Positions 17,353 through 26,744 of a stretch of 64,000 bases of DNA are shown here, piece by piece. The notes beneath the pieces were generated by a model, which was given only the letters and a program-made list of their open reading frames with translations, did no database searches and was not told where the DNA came from. The DNA is from Lysobacteraceae bacterium (lineage in GTDB: Bacteria > Pseudomonadota > Gammaproteobacteria > Xanthomonadales > Xanthomonadaceae), in NCBI GenBank assembly GCA_004297225.1, contig SCUI01000013.1, forward strand, positions 310,001 through 374,000. Direction: 5' to 3'. The position numbers were made by a program, and so were the translations under genes. Every line of letters starts with the position of its first letter. Positions within the stretch are counted from its first letter, which is position 1.

Positions 17353-17666
17353 TGGCCTGGCTCATCCTCGTCCTCGCGGGCTTGTTCGAGATCGGCTGGG
17401 CGATCGGGCTCAAGTACACCGATGGTTTCACCCGGCCGTGGCCGACGATCGGCACGGTGGCGGCGATGGCGGTCAGCCTCGGCCTGCTCGGCATCGCGAT
17501 GAAATCGCTGCCCGTCGGCACCGCCTATGCGGTCTGGGTTGGCGTCGGCGCGGTGGGAACCGCGATCCTGGGCATCGTGCTGCTGGGCGAGCCGGCGAAC
17601 GCGGGGCGGATGATCAGCCTCGGGCTGATCGTCGCCGGGATCATCGGCCTGAAGCTGGCGTCATGA
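17349..17666 (+). CDS. gdx: Guanidinium exporter Gdx (SugE-type SMR protein)
   Basis: A 105-residue small multidrug resistance protein with four transmembrane helices. The conserved Glu in the first helix ([19 protein letters not shown]) and the [13 protein letters not shown] signature place it in the SugE/Gdx guanidinium/proton antiporter branch rather than EmrE. It functions as an antiparallel dimer. The start codon overlaps the rlmB stop, and GGAG lies a few bases upstream. No guanidine riboswitch is visible; expression appears tied to rlmB. The 3' end overlaps the convergent rnt gene by 26 bases. Confidence 0.9.
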   Translation: MMAWLILVLAGLFEIGWAIGLKYTDGFTRPWPTIGTVAAMAVSLGLLGIAMKSLPVGTAYAVWVGVGAVGTAILGIVLLGEPANAGRMISLGLIVAGIIGLKLAS

Positions 17667-18297
17667 ACCACGCATTGGCGATCTTGCAGAACAGTTCGGC
17701 GGTGCGTTCGGCGTCGTAGACCGCCGAATGCGCCTCGGCGGGATCCCACGCCAGGCCGGCGGCCTTCAGCGCGCGCGCCAGCACCGTCTGCCCATAGGCG
17801 ACGCCGCCCAGGGTCACCGTGTCGAACACGCTGAAGGGGTGGAACGGATTGCGCTTGTGCTGCACGCGCGCCACCGCGGCGTTGAGGAAGTGCAGGTCGA
17901 AATGGGCGTTGTGCCCGACCAGGATCGCGCGCTGGCAGGCCTGCCTGCGCACCGCCGCGCGCACCGCGGCGAACACGTGGTCCAGCGCTTCCTTTTCCGG
18001 CTTGGCCATCCGGAACGGGTGGTCCAGGATGATGCCGGTGACTTCCAGCGACTTCGGATCGATGCTGGTGCCGGGCGCCGGCTCCAGGTGCGCGCTGGCG
18101 ACCTCGCCGGGCACGAAGCGACCGGCGTCGTCGAGCTCGATCGGCACCGCGGCGATTTCCAGCAACGCATGGCGGTTCCAGTCGAAACCACCCGTCTCCA
18201 CGTCCACGACCACCGGCAGGTAGCCGCGGAAGCGTTCGGCCATGGGACGCATGGCGGGGGCGGGGGCGAGGGCGGGGCTGGGGGTGGCCTCGGTCAT
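17641..18297 (-). CDS. rnt: Ribonuclease T
   Basis: A 218-residue DEDDh exonuclease that trims tRNA and small stable RNA 3' ends. The exonuclease I motif is [12 protein letters not shown], Exo II is [15 protein letters not shown] and Exo III contains [14 protein letters not shown]. The first 18 residues are an Ala/Pro-rich stretch; internal ATGs at codons 16 and 19 are plausible true starts. A weak TACGCT lies 6 bases before ATG 18297. It follows phoU on the same strand after 24 bases, so it could also be read from the pst transcript. Confidence 0.93.
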   Translation of the reverse strand: MTEATPSPALAPAPAMRPMAERFRGYLPVVVDVETGGFDWNRHALLEIAAVPIELDDAGRFVPGEVASAHLEPAPGTSIDPKSLEVTGIILDHPFRMAKPEKEALDHVFAAVRAAVRRQACQRAILVGHNAHFDLHFLNAAVARVQHKRNPFHPFSVFDTVTLGGVAYGQTVLARALKAAGLAWDPAEAHSAVYDAERTAELFCKIANAWFMTPASGR

Positions 18298-18321
18298 CGC
18301 GCCAGCGTAGCACCCCGCGCG

Positions 18322-19026
18322 TCAGACGCCCGAGGTCGTGTCGCGCTTGTCGCGGGGCGGGAACGACTCCTCGCCGGTGACCAGGAACAGCACGTTCTCG
18401 GCAATGTTGGTGGCGTGGTCGCCGATCCGCTCGATGTTCTTGGCCATGAACAGCAGGTGGGTGCAGCCGGTGATGTGGCGCGGATCTTCCATCATGTAGG
18501 TGAGCAGCTCCCGGAACAGCCCGGTGTACTGCGCATCCACCCTGGCGTCGGCGTCGCGCACGCGGGTCGCCGCCGCGGCGTCGTCGTCGCGATAGGCGTC
18601 CATCACGCGCCGCACCTGGCCCGCGGCCAGTTCGCCCAGCGCGGCGAGCCCGCGGATCTGCGGCAGCGGCGGCGCGGCATTGAGCGCCAGCGAGCGCTTG
18701 GCGACGTTCGCCGCGTAGTCGCCGATGCGCTCCAGGTCCGAGGCGATGCGGATCGCGGCCAGGATCTCGCGCAGGTCGCGGGCAAGGGGTCCGCGCAGGG
18801 CCAGCTTCATCACGTCCTGGCTGGTTTCCTGCTCGAGGCGGTCGATCGCGGCGTCGGCCTCGACCACGCGCCGGGCGGCATCGTCGTCGCGCAGGTCCAC
18901 CACGGCGATCGCGGCGAGCAGCTGGTCGGCGGCCATGCCGCCCATGCGCAGCAGTTCGCCCTTCAGGCGCTGCTGCTCCTCGTCCATGCTCCTGACGATG
19001 TGTTCGTGCGGCTGCTGGGTGTTCAT
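18322..19026 (-). CDS. phoU: Phosphate-specific transport system accessory protein PhoU
   Basis: A 234-residue protein of two PhoU three-helix repeats. The repeat signatures are [17 protein letters not shown] (first half) and [19 protein letters not shown] (second half). PhoU links the Pst transporter to the PhoR/PhoB sensor pair and represses the Pho regulon when phosphate is plentiful. Its ATG overlaps the pstB stop (ATGA), completing the pstSCAB-phoU operon. No phoBR is within the window. Confidence 0.97.
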   Translation of the reverse strand: MNTQQPHEHIVRSMDEEQQRLKGELLRMGGMAADQLLAAIAVVDLRDDDAARRVVEADAAIDRLEQETSQDVMKLALRGPLARDLREILAAIRIASDLERIGDYAANVAKRSLALNAAPPLPQIRGLAALGELAAGQVRRVMDAYRDDDAAAATRVRDADARVDAQYTGLFRELLTYMMEDPRHITGCTHLLFMAKNIERIGDHATNIAENVLFLVTGEESFPPRDKRDTTSGV

Positions 19027-19790
19027 CCGAACCTCCCGGTGATGTAGTCCTCGGTCTGCTGCTTCGAGGGGTTGGAGAAGATGGTACCCGTCGGGCCGTG
19101 TTCGATGAGGTCGCCCAGGTACATGAAGGCGGTGAAGTCGGACACGCGCGCAGCCTGCTGCATGTTGTGGGTCACGATCGCGATGGTGTAATCGCGCTTG
19201 AGCTCGGCCACCAGCTGCTCGATGCGGGCGGTGGACAGGGGGTCGAGCGCGGAAGTCGGCTCGTCGAGCAGCAACACTTCCGGCCGCAACGCCACCGCGC
19301 GCGCAATGCACAGGCGCTGTTGCTGGCCGCCCGACAGGCCGAGCGCGCTTTGCCCCAGCTTGTCCTTGACTTCGTCCCACAGCGCCGCCTGCCGCAAGGC
19401 CTCCTCCACCCGCACGGCCATTTCGGGTTTCGACGGGCGCTCATGGTGGCGGATGCCATAGGCCACGTTCTCGAAGATCGTCATCGGGAACGGCACCGGC
19501 TTCTGGAACACCATCCCGACCTTGCTGCGCAGCCGGCTCAGCGGATACTTCGGGTCGAGGACGTCCTCGCCGTCCAGCAGGACGCGGCCGGTGGCGCGCA
19601 GCTTCGGGTACAACGCATAGATGCGGTTGAACACCCGCAGCAGGGTGGACTTGCCGCAGCCCGAAGGGCCGATCAGCGCGGTGACCTGCTTCTCGGGGAT
19701 GTCGAGGTCGATCGACTTCAGCGCGCGGAAGTCGCCGTAATAGAAGTCGAGGCCGCGCGCGGCGAGCTTGGGGACGATCGGGTCAGTCAT
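19023..19790 (-). CDS. pstB: Phosphate ABC transporter ATP-binding protein PstB
   Basis: A 255-residue ABC ATPase. Walker [10 protein letters not shown], signature LSGGQQQRL, Walker [13 protein letters not shown] and the H-loop ITHNMQQA are intact. [18 protein letters not shown] is the PstB-type Q-loop region. It energises phosphate import through PstC and PstA. The gene overlaps pstA by 8 bases and phoU by 4. Confidence 0.98.
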   Translation of the reverse strand: MTDPIVPKLAARGLDFYYGDFRALKSIDLDIPEKQVTALIGPSGCGKSTLLRVFNRIYALYPKLRATGRVLLDGEDVLDPKYPLSRLRSKVGMVFQKPVPFPMTIFENVAYGIRHHERPSKPEMAVRVEEALRQAALWDEVKDKLGQSALGLSGGQQQRLCIARAVALRPEVLLLDEPTSALDPLSTARIEQLVAELKRDYTIAIVTHNMQQAARVSDFTAFMYLGDLIEHGPTGTIFSNPSKQQTEDYITGRFG

Positions 19791-20631
19791 GGTGCACTCG
19801 TTTGCGCGCGACCACGGCGCGCGCGACCAGGCTGGTCAGGAGGACGAACAAGGTCAGCACCAGCGCGCCGGCCCAGGCGATCGACTGCCAGCTTTCGTAC
19901 GGGCTGCCCGCGAACTGGTACATCACCACCGGGACGCTGGCCATCGGCTTGGTGACATCCGCGTTCCAGTACTGGTTGCCGAAAGCGGTGAACAGCAGCG
20001 GCGCGGTCTCGCCGCTGATCCGGGCCAGCGCCAGCAGCACGCCGGTGACGATGCCGGGCATCGCCGACCGGTACAGCACCTGCACGGTCACCTTCCATTG
20101 CGGCACGCCCAGCGACAACGCCGCCTCGCGCATCTGTGCCGGCACCAGCTGCAGCATCTCGTCGGTGGTGCGGACCACCACCGGCAGCACGATGAAGGCG
20201 AGCGACATGGCGCCGGCGATCGCGGAGAAGCTGCCGCCGGCCTGCTGCACGAGGAGCGTGTAGACGAACAGCCCGAGCACGATCGAGGGCGCCGACAGCA
20301 GGATGTCGTTGACGAAACGCACGCTCGCCCCGATCCTGCCGGCCACGCCGTACTCGGACAGCCAGGTGCCCGCGGCGATGCCGATCGGGGTACCGACGCC
20401 GATCGCCATCAGGCACATGACCGCGCTGCCGTAGAAGGCGTTGCGTAGCCCGCCCTCGGCCATCGGCGGCGGCGTGTCCATGGTGAACAGGGCCCAGTCG
20501 ACGCCGGCCAGGCCCTTGGCGGCGAGCGTCCACAGGATCCAGCCCAGGAACAAAAGGCCGAACGCGGCCGCGGCGCAGGCGGCGGTCAGCGCGACGGCGT
20601 TGGCGAGGCGACGGCGGAGCAGCAGGTTCAT
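19783..20631 (-). CDS. pstA: Phosphate ABC transporter permease PstA
   Basis: A 282-residue inner-membrane permease with six predicted helices. The EAA-type coupling loop is [19 protein letters not shown]. The N-terminal arginine-rich start [11 protein letters not shown] is followed by the first helix. It forms the channel with PstC. The start overlaps the pstC stop by 4 bases. Confidence 0.96.
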   Translation of the reverse strand: MNLLLRRRLANAVALTAACAAAAFGLLFLGWILWTLAAKGLAGVDWALFTMDTPPPMAEGGLRNAFYGSAVMCLMAIGVGTPIGIAAGTWLSEYGVAGRIGASVRFVNDILLSAPSIVLGLFVYTLLVQQAGGSFSAIAGAMSLAFIVLPVVVRTTDEMLQLVPAQMREAALSLGVPQWKVTVQVLYRSAMPGIVTGVLLALARISGETAPLLFTAFGNQYWNADVTKPMASVPVVMYQFAGSPYESWQSIAWAGALVLTLFVLLTSLVARAVVARKRVHHD

Positions 20632-21584
20632 TCGTTGCCCTCGCGCCGCGAGAGCTGGCGCAGCATCAACCTGGCAAGGGCGAGGACGATGAAGGTGACC
20701 ACGAACAGGACGAAGCCGAGCAGCAGCAAGGCGGATCGATACTCTTCCGTGGCTTCGCCGAAGTCGTTGGCGATCAGCGCGGCGATGGTGGTGCCCGGCT
20801 CGAGCAGCGACGCGGTGAAGCGGGTCGAGTTGCCGATGACGAAGGCCACCGCCATGGTTTCGCCAAGAGCACGGCCCAGTCCGAGGAAAATGCCGCCGAT
20901 CACGGCCGAGCGGGTGTAGGGCAGGACGATGTCCCAGCTGACTTCCCAGCGCGTGGAGCCGAGCGCGTAGGCCGATTCCTTCAGCCGCGTCGGCACCGTC
21001 AGGAACACTTCGCGCATCACCGAGGCGACGAACGGGATGACCATGATCGCCAGCACGATTCCCGCGGTGAGCATGCCGATGCCGATCGGCGGTCCCTGGA
21101 ACAACGGGCCCACCAGCGGCAGGGTGCCGAGGTGTTCATTGGCCCAGGGGGTAACGTATCGGGTCATCACCGGCACCAGCACGAACAGGCCCCACATGCC
21201 GTAGATGATCGAGGGAATCCCCGCGAGCAGCTCGATCGCCGCGTTCAGCGCTCCACGCAGCGGGCGCGGCGCGACTTCGGTCAGGAACACGGCGATGCCG
21301 TAGCTCACCGGCACCGCGATCAGCATCGCGATCAGCGCCGTGACCAGCGTGCCGTAGATCGGCACCAGCGCGCCGAAGCGGTTCTCGACCGGATTCCACT
21401 CCGAGGACAGGAAGAAATCCAGTCCCGCGATTTCCAGTGCGTGTCGGCCACCCCAGAGCATCGACAGCGCGGCACTGCCCAGGGCCAGCAGCACGAACAC
21501 CACGGTGGCGACGAGCAGCCAGCGGAACAGGCGGTCGTTGCGCGCATCGGTGTCGGCGCGCTGGGCGATGGCGGTCGAGGTCAT
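20628..21584 (-). CDS. pstC: Phosphate ABC transporter permease PstC
   Basis: A 318-residue permease partner of PstA. Six or more helices, an EAA-type loop (KESAYALGSTRWEVSWDIVL) and the family segment ELLAGIPSIIYGMWGLF are seen. ATG 21584 is preferred over a TTG 15 codons upstream, which would run through the hairpin that separates pstS from pstC. Translation starts 14 bases after that hairpin. Confidence 0.96.
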   Translation of the reverse strand: MTSTAIAQRADTDARNDRLFRWLLVATVVFVLLALGSAALSMLWGGRHALEIAGLDFFLSSEWNPVENRFGALVPIYGTLVTALIAMLIAVPVSYGIAVFLTEVAPRPLRGALNAAIELLAGIPSIIYGMWGLFVLVPVMTRYVTPWANEHLGTLPLVGPLFQGPPIGIGMLTAGIVLAIMVIPFVASVMREVFLTVPTRLKESAYALGSTRWEVSWDIVLPYTRSAVIGGIFLGLGRALGETMAVAFVIGNSTRFTASLLEPGTTIAALIANDFGEATEEYRSALLLLGFVLFVVTFIVLALARLMLRQLSRREGNE

Positions 21585-21597
21585 GGTCCAGGCCAGG

Positions 21598-21622
21598 ACC
21601 CGCCCTGCGGTGCAGGGCGGGT
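21598..21622 (-). promoter_or_regulatory. Intercistronic hairpin between pstS and pstC
   Basis: ACCCGCCCTGC and GCAGGGCGGGT form a perfect 11-bp stem with a 3-base loop, in the 48-base gap between pstS and pstC. No U-tract follows. Such structures protect the upstream message from 3' exonucleases or cause partial termination, which would let the binding protein PstS be made in excess over the permease. Confidence 0.65.
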
Positions 21623-21632
21623 GGGGCAAAGT

Positions 21633-22739
21633 TTACTGCTGCGCCGGGGCCGCGGTGAAGCCGGCCTGCCAGTAGGCCTCGACCTGCTGCACCAGCTCCG
21701 GCGGCAGCGGCACGTAATCCAGTGCCGACGCCTGCTGCTGGCCGTTCTCCAGCGCCCAGGTGAAGAAGTCGCGCGCGTCCTGGCTGCGCTTCGCGTCCTT
21801 GGGCGCCTTGTACATCAGCGCGAACACGGTCGCGGCGATCGGCCAGGCCTGCGCACCCGGGGCGTTGGTGATGACCAGGTTGAAGTCCTGCGCACCCTTC
21901 CAGTCGGCGGTGGCGGCGGCGGCCTGGAACGACTCGGCGCTCGGCGCGACGAAGTTGCCCGCCGCGTTCTGCAGCTGCGCGTAGGCCATCTTGTTCTGCA
22001 GCGCGTAGGCCAGCTCGACGTAGCCGATCGAACCGTCGATCTGCTGCACGTAGGAAGCGACGCCCTCGTTGCCCTTGCCGCCGACGCCGCTGGGCCACTG
22101 CACCGACTTGCCTTCGCCGATCTTCTGCTGCCACTCCGGCGACACCTTGGCCAGGTAGTTGGTGAAGTTGAAGGTGGTGCCCGATCCGTCGGAGCGCTGC
22201 ACCAGGTTGATCGCGGTGGCCGGCAGCTCGACGCCCGGGTTCACCGCGGCGATGGCGGGATCGTTCCAGGACTTGACCTTGCCCAGGTAGATGTCGGCCA
22301 GCAGCGGGCCGGTCAGGCGCAGCTCGCCGGGCTCGATGCCGGCGACGTTGACCACCGGCACCACGCCGCCGATCACCACCGGGAACTGCAGCAGGCCGGC
22401 CTCGGCGAGCTCTTCGCTCGACAGCGGCGCGTCGGAGGCGCCGAACGCCACCGTGCCCGCCTTGATCTGGGCGATGCCGCCGCCGGAGCCGATCGACTGG
22501 TAGTTCACCATGTGGCCGGTGGCGGCGTTGTAGTCCGCCGACCAGCGCGAGACCAGCGGGAAGAAGAAGGTCGAGCCCGCGCCGGTGATCTGCGCGGAGA
22601 CTTCGTCGCCGGCGTTGGCGGCGGCGGCCGGCGCGTCCGTGCCGGCGGCCGGCGCGCTGGCGTCGTTGGAAGGCGAGCACGCGGCGAGCGCGAGCGCGAC
22701 GGCGGTGGCGATGGCGGCGTTGCGGATCGTGCGATTCAT
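21633..22739 (-). CDS. pstS: Phosphate-binding protein PstS (lipoprotein)
   Basis: A 368-residue substrate-binding protein. The lipobox ALAAC gives Cys21, followed by an Ala/Asp-rich linker of about 30 residues. The phosphate-binding segments GAGSTFFFPLVSRW, YQSIGSGGGIAQI, GASDAPLSSEEL and RSDGSGTTFNFTNYL are intact. It captures phosphate in the periplasm for PstCAB. ATG 22739 has GGAG 9 bases upstream; a GTG 15 codons upstream is less likely. Confidence 0.97.
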   Translation of the reverse strand: MNRTIRNAAIATAVALALAACSPSNDASAPAAGTDAPAAAANAGDEVSAQITGAGSTFFFPLVSRWSADYNAATGHMVNYQSIGSGGGIAQIKAGTVAFGASDAPLSSEELAEAGLLQFPVVIGGVVPVVNVAGIEPGELRLTGPLLADIYLGKVKSWNDPAIAAVNPGVELPATAINLVQRSDGSGTTFNFTNYLAKVSPEWQQKIGEGKSVQWPSGVGGKGNEGVASYVQQIDGSIGYVELAYALQNKMAYAQLQNAAGNFVAPSAESFQAAAATADWKGAQDFNLVITNAPGAQAWPIAATVFALMYKAPKDAKRSQDARDFFTWALENGQQQASALDYVPLPPELVQQVEAYWQAGFTAAPAQQ

Positions 22740-22787
22740 GGGTCTGCTCCGGGGAAGGGGCCGCGGCGCGGCCGGTGTCGACATGGA

Positions 22788-22838
22788 ATGATGTTTCGGT
22801 GACGCTGGCTTTTAAGCGTGGTTACCGCTTCGTGACGG
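22788..22838 (-). promoter_or_regulatory. Phased Pho-box-like half-sites before pstS
   Basis: Five 7-base segments at 11-base steps (CCGTCAC, CGGTAAC, CTTAAAA, GCGTCAC, ACATCAT) resemble the CTGTCAT half-site at 3 to 5 of 7 positions each. The phasing matches PhoB sites, but individual matches are weak and I could not fix the -10 element. Confidence 0.4.
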
Positions 22839-22845
22839 TGGCGGG

Positions 22846-23982
22846 TCACCAGTGGAACTGGGCGCGCAACGCGACGATGCCGGGATCGTCGGCGATGCCG
22901 GCGCGCTCGCTGTCCACGCGCACGTAGTCGAGCATCAACTTGAAGTTGGAGCGCAGGTACCAGTTCGCGCCCAGCGTCCAGGTGTCGATGCTGCCGCCGG
23001 CGACGTCGCCGTCGTCGAGGTCGAGCGTGTCGTAGCGCAGGCCGAGCTGCCACATCGAATTGCCGGCGGCCTTCGGCGTGGACGGCGTGCCGCCCTTGTA
23101 GGCGAAGTCCTCGCCGGTCAGGTTCCAGACTGCGCTGGCGTAGCCGCCCCCGGCGCCGAAATCGTCGTGGGCGTAACGGTCGACGGTGGCGTCCATGTAC
23201 TCGGCCTGCAGCTTCAGCGGGCCGCGCAGCCACATCGCCTCGAGGCCGGTGGTGCGGACGCGATCGGTGTCGACCATGCTGCCGGTATCCACCAGGCGCT
23301 GCGCCATGTCGGCGTCGGGACGCGCGCGCAGGCGGAGGACGTCGCCGTCGGTGTCGTAGTCGACCTGCGACAGGCCAAGGTGGAGGACGTTGCCCTTGGT
23401 GTTGATCGGCGCGTAGTAGCCGCGGATGCCGTAGCCGTTGCCATGGGCGCGATCGCGGGTCAGTTCCCGGCTGAACAGGCTGCCGGTCACGCCCCAGTCG
23501 TCGCCGCCGACGCCGCCGGCCACGCCGAGCCGGCGCGACACCGCGAACGTGTTGGTGATCATCGCCTTGGAGACGAAATCGTTGTTCTTGGTCGAGCTCA
23601 ACTCCTCGAGGCTGTTCGGCTGCTTGAACTGGCCGACCTGCAGCCACGGCTTGCCGGCGGCCTTGAACTTGTAGCGGCCATAGACGTCGAGGAACTTGCC
23701 GTCGCCGGAGGCGTCGTAGCCGGCCGTCCAGTCGAAGTTGCCGGGACCCTTGCCCTTGAGCACGAGCTCGGCGCGGCGCAGGCCGAAGTCGGTATCGTCG
23801 CCGTCGCCGGCATCGCCGTCGAGCGCGCGCTGGTCGGCGTCGTACCAGTAGGCATCGGTCTGGAGCAGCCCTTCGAAGGACACCGCGCTGCCGGCGAATT
23901 CGCCGACCGCGACCTGGGCGTGGGCAATGGGAGTGGCAGCCAGTAACAGGCCTGCCGCGAGCAGGGTGCGCTTGATGGACAT
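22846..23982 (-). CDS. Phosphate-selective porin, OprP/OprO family
   Basis: A 378-residue outer-membrane porin. It has a signal peptide cleaved after AHA (residue 22) and then repeated beta strands: LRRAELVLKGKGPGNFDWTAGYD, RYKFKAAGKPWLQVGQFKQPNSLEEL (the segment that marks the OprP family) and a terminal Trp after ALRAQFHW, the outer-membrane assembly signal. OprP-type trimers let phosphate or polyphosphate across the outer membrane. It sits directly upstream of pstS, on the same strand, with its own Pho-box-like promoter. Confidence 0.9.
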   Translation of the reverse strand: MSIKRTLLAAGLLLAATPIAHAQVAVGEFAGSAVSFEGLLQTDAYWYDADQRALDGDAGDGDDTDFGLRRAELVLKGKGPGNFDWTAGYDASGDGKFLDVYGRYKFKAAGKPWLQVGQFKQPNSLEELSSTKNNDFVSKAMITNTFAVSRRLGVAGGVGGDDWGVTGSLFSRELTRDRAHGNGYGIRGYYAPINTKGNVLHLGLSQVDYDTDGDVLRLRARPDADMAQRLVDTGSMVDTDRVRTTGLEAMWLRGPLKLQAEYMDATVDRYAHDDFGAGGGYASAVWNLTGEDFAYKGGTPSTPKAAGNSMWQLGLRYDTLDLDDGDVAGGSIDTWTLGANWYLRSNFKLMLDYVRVDSERAGIADDPGIVALRAQFHW

Positions 23983-24009
23983 GGGCGGGACACTTGGGGA
24001 AGTGCGTGC

Positions 24010-24043
24010 AGCCTAGGCCCGCTCTCTTGCAGGAATGTGACAA
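24010..24043 (-). promoter_or_regulatory. Pho-box-like promoter of the oprP-like gene
   Basis: The minus strand reads TTGTCAC-ATTC-CTGCAAG (24026-24043), 9 of 14 matches to two CTGTCAT half-sites. It is followed after exactly 10 bases by TAGGCT (24010-24015), the spacing of classical PhoB-dependent promoters. Confidence 0.45.
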
Positions 24044-24136
24044 TGCTTCAGGAAAAAGGCAGCCGTATGTCGGTCTGGTTCAGGATCGGCTTCATTTTCG
24101 TTGCGGAATCGCTTTTTTGCCCTTCCTGGCGCCCAT

Positions 24137-24619
24137 TCAGGGAGCAGCTGCCGCAAATGTGACTTCGGCCTGCAACATGCCGTTGGCGCGGCTGGCATGC
24201 AGCGAGGCGGGGCCGATGCCGTGTTCCGTGCGCAGGGTCTCCAGCCAGGCCAGCAGGGCCGGGGCGGGGATGGCATCGAATTCCAGCTGCAGGCCGACGC
24301 CGGGTTCGTCGCGCTGGCGGGTCGGAGCGAAGCCGGCGCTCGCCAGCGTCTCCAGGATCGCCTTGCGCCGGGCAGCGGGGTCGGCCGTGCCGGCGCGGGT
24401 GCGCATGGCGGCGATGGCCACCGCGTCGGACTGCAGCCGCTCGAGCTGGCGGTCGCTCCTGGCGCCGTCGCGGACGGCGTGGTCGCGCCAGGCGTCCAGC
24501 GGCCGCCACAAGCCGAACCACCAGGCGAAGGCGCCGAGCGCCACGGCCATCACCAGCAACATCGCGCGCTCGCGTGGCGCGCGTGACTGCCACCATCGGG
24601 TCGTCGCGGACAGCATCAT
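24137..24619 (-). CDS. gspM: Type II secretion system protein M
   Basis: A 160-residue inner-membrane platform protein. One transmembrane helix (residues about 20-38, MLLVMAVALGAFAWWFGLW) precedes a periplasmic ferredoxin-like domain. GspM pairs with GspL to build the assembly platform. The ATG overlaps the gspL stop; two consecutive ATGs (24619, 24616) are possible. It is the last gene of the operon; no gspN was found downstream, and bases 24003-24136 hold only the oprP promoter. Recognition rests mainly on position and topology. Confidence 0.85.
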   Translation of the reverse strand: MMLSATTRWWQSRAPRERAMLLVMAVALGAFAWWFGLWRPLDAWRDHAVRDGARSDRQLERLQSDAVAIAAMRTRAGTADPAARRKAILETLASAGFAPTRQRDEPGVGLQLEFDAIPAPALLAWLETLRTEHGIGPASLHASRANGMLQAEVTFAAAAP

Positions 24620-25746
24620 GGAGTCCTCGTGATGCGCAGGGTGGTGAACTGCTGCCCGCCGCTGCGTGCGCCGGCCGCGGCCTGGACCTGGAAGCCCGTT
24701 TGTTGCAGCGAGGCGGCGATCGCATCCGCCGATGCCGCATCCGGGTGGCGCACGACCGCCTCGAGGACGTCGGTGCCGTAGTCGAAGCGTTCGAGCATGG
24801 CGCCCGGCTGCGCCTGGATGGCGGCGAACACCGCGCCCGCGTCCGCGGCGAAGCGCTCGCCGGATTCAAGCAGGGCCCGCTCGCCGGCCACCGCGGCGGC
24901 GGCGCCCGTGGCGCCCGGGGTGACGCCCAGGCGCGTGGCGATCGTCGTGGCGATGGCATCGTTCGCGCGCGTCCGCGCGTGATGGACCAGGCCTTCGGCC
25001 AGGGTCGCCAGCAGTGGCGACGCCAGCAACAGCGCCGTCCACAGGGCGATGCGGCGGCGCGAGCCCTGCACGCGGCGCGTGGCGCCCGCTGGCAGGAATT
25101 CGCCCTGGCGCAGGTCCGGCCCGTTCGCATCCAGCGCGCCCGCGAGGAGGATGGATTCGAGCGGTGGCGCATCCGGCAAGGGCGCGTCGGTGACGGCGCC
25201 AAGTACCTGCGCGGCGATTGCCGGCTCGGCCGCGAACGCGATGTCGCCGCCGTGCACCAGCCAGGTGCCGCGGTGGCTGGCGACGGTGCAGGGAACACTC
25301 GGCGGCAGCAGCAGGTAATCGGGCAGCACGCGATCCGGCCGCACGCCCAGTACCGAGGCCTGCTGGAGCCATTGGCGCATGTCCTGGCGCGACGTCGCGA
25401 GCACCAGGCGCGGCGTCCCCCCGGTCGAGGGCGGCCCCAGCGCGACGTGCGTGTCGCCCGGAGCGGCCGCGAGGTCGGCGGACAGGGCCTCGATGGCGAC
25501 CGCCCGCGCCTGCGCCTCGCTGTGCGCGGCGATTGCCAGCCACTGCGCGCGCACACGCTGGCCCGGCACCACCAGCAACCTGCGCTCGCCTGGCAGCGCG
25601 GGCGGCCAGGGCGATCCGGGCGTGGGCACCGGCGACGCCGTGGCGCGGCCGCGCTCGTCCAGCTGCAGGCTGCTGGCGCTGCCGTCGTCGGCGAGCAGCA
25701 GCAGGCGTGCCGTCAATGGCAGTGTAGTCGTCATGGTCATGGTCAT
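24616..25746 (-). CDS. gspL: Type II secretion system protein L
   Basis: A 376-residue protein with an actin-like cytoplasmic domain (about residues 10-230), one transmembrane helix (IALWTALLLASPLLATLA, about 235-255) and a periplasmic ferredoxin-like C-domain. It links the ATPase GspE to the inner-membrane platform. The N-terminus begins with three in-frame ATGs (MTMTMTTT); the first (25746) overlaps the gspK stop. Confidence 0.88.
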   Translation of the reverse strand: MTMTMTTTLPLTARLLLLADDGSASSLQLDERGRATASPVPTPGSPWPPALPGERRLLVVPGQRVRAQWLAIAAHSEAQARAVAIEALSADLAAAPGDTHVALGPPSTGGTPRLVLATSRQDMRQWLQQASVLGVRPDRVLPDYLLLPPSVPCTVASHRGTWLVHGGDIAFAAEPAIAAQVLGAVTDAPLPDAPPLESILLAGALDANGPDLRQGEFLPAGATRRVQGSRRRIALWTALLLASPLLATLAEGLVHHARTRANDAIATTIATRLGVTPGATGAAAAVAGERALLESGERFAADAGAVFAAIQAQPGAMLERFDYGTDVLEAVVRHPDAASADAIAASLQQTGFQVQAAAGARSGGQQFTTLRITRTP

Positions 25747-26744
25747 TCTTCCCGCGTCCAGCGCCGCGACAGCAGGCGCACGCGTCCGGATGGATCGGCT
25801 TCGAGCAGGCTCGACAGTTCGACCAGCGCGTCGTCGTAGGCGACGGCGACCTCGAGCCGGTAATAGCGTCCGCGGACCTGCACCTGTTGGCGCACCGCGG
25901 CGGAGGGAATGAAACCCGCGAGCGCAGGCTGCGCCCAGAAAGCCTCGGCGCTTGTCCACCCCGTCGCGGGGCGCGCCGCCAGGATCCGCCGCGCGCGCGA
26001 TGCGTCGATCGCGCCGTCGCCAAGCATCCGCAGCAGGGGCAGGTCGTGCGCCGTCAGTGCGTTCACGTCGATCGGCGAGGGGCCGGACACCGGCAGTGCG
26101 CACGCGTACTCGCGCAAGGCCGTGTACAAGCCCGGTTCGACGCCGCGCAGCGCGCGCAATTCGCTGGGCTCCGCGAGCAGCGTCGCACTGGTCAGCTGCG
26201 CCGGGTCGCGGGCAAGGTAGGCGGCATCCTCCGCGCCGCGCGCACCGGGATCCTGGTCGGCGTCGATCCAGTCGACCAGCGTGTCGGCGAATGCGCGCGC
26301 CGCGCCGTCGTCGACGCCTAGAACGTGCAGCAACGCCAGCAGCTGGCGCACGCCCGCCTCGCTGCGCTGCCACTGTTCGCCCGCGCCCTCGACCACGCTG
26401 TTGAGGTTGAAGCAGGTGTCGGCATCGGCGAGCGAGGAGCGCACGCGGCCGCGCACGGTGCCGTCCTCCTCGATCGGGAGGTCCAGGGCCGCGGGGACGG
26501 TGCTTGCGCGGGTGCCGCCAGGGTCGCGCCCGGCCAGGATGCCCAGCCGCTGGCGGGCGACTTCCTCGGCGCCGAGCGCATGCCATTGCGCCTGCGCCAC
26601 CTGGCGTGCGTTTCCGGCGCGGCGCAAGCCGAAGCGGATGTCGTCGAGCATGGCCACCGCCAGCACCGACACCACGACCAGCAGCACCAGCACGACCAGC
26701 AGGCCGACGCCGCGCTGGCGCGTCGCGGATCGCGCGCGGGTCAT
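25743..26744 (-). CDS. gspK: Type II secretion system minor pseudopilin K
   Basis: A 333-residue minor pseudopilin. The prepilin site is RQRG followed by VGLLVVLVLLVVVSVL; the residue at mature position 5 is not glutamate, as expected for GspK, which caps the pseudopilus tip. The large globular domain includes TCFNLNSVV and IDVNALTAHDLPLL, family landmarks of the helical insert. Overlaps gspJ and gspL by 4 bases each. Confidence 0.92.
   Translation of the reverse strand: MTRARSATRQRGVGLLVVLVLLVVVSVLAVAMLDDIRFGLRRAGNARQVAQAQWHALGAEEVARQRLGILAGRDPGGTRASTVPAALDLPIEEDGTVRGRVRSSLADADTCFNLNSVVEGAGEQWQRSEAGVRQLLALLHVLGVDDGAARAFADTLVDWIDADQDPGARGAEDAAYLARDPAQLTSATLLAEPSELRALRGVEPGLYTALREYACALPVSGPSPIDVNALTAHDLPLLRMLGDGAIDASRARRILAARPATGWTSAEAFWAQPALAGFIPSAAVRQQVQVRGRYYRLEVAVAYDDALVELSSLLEADPSGRVRLLSRRWTREE

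Noticed and set aside
18322-19380. Longer PhoU starting near 19380
   Set aside because: The extension is the out-of-frame 3' part of pstB; the ATG at 19026 overlaps the pstB stop as expected.
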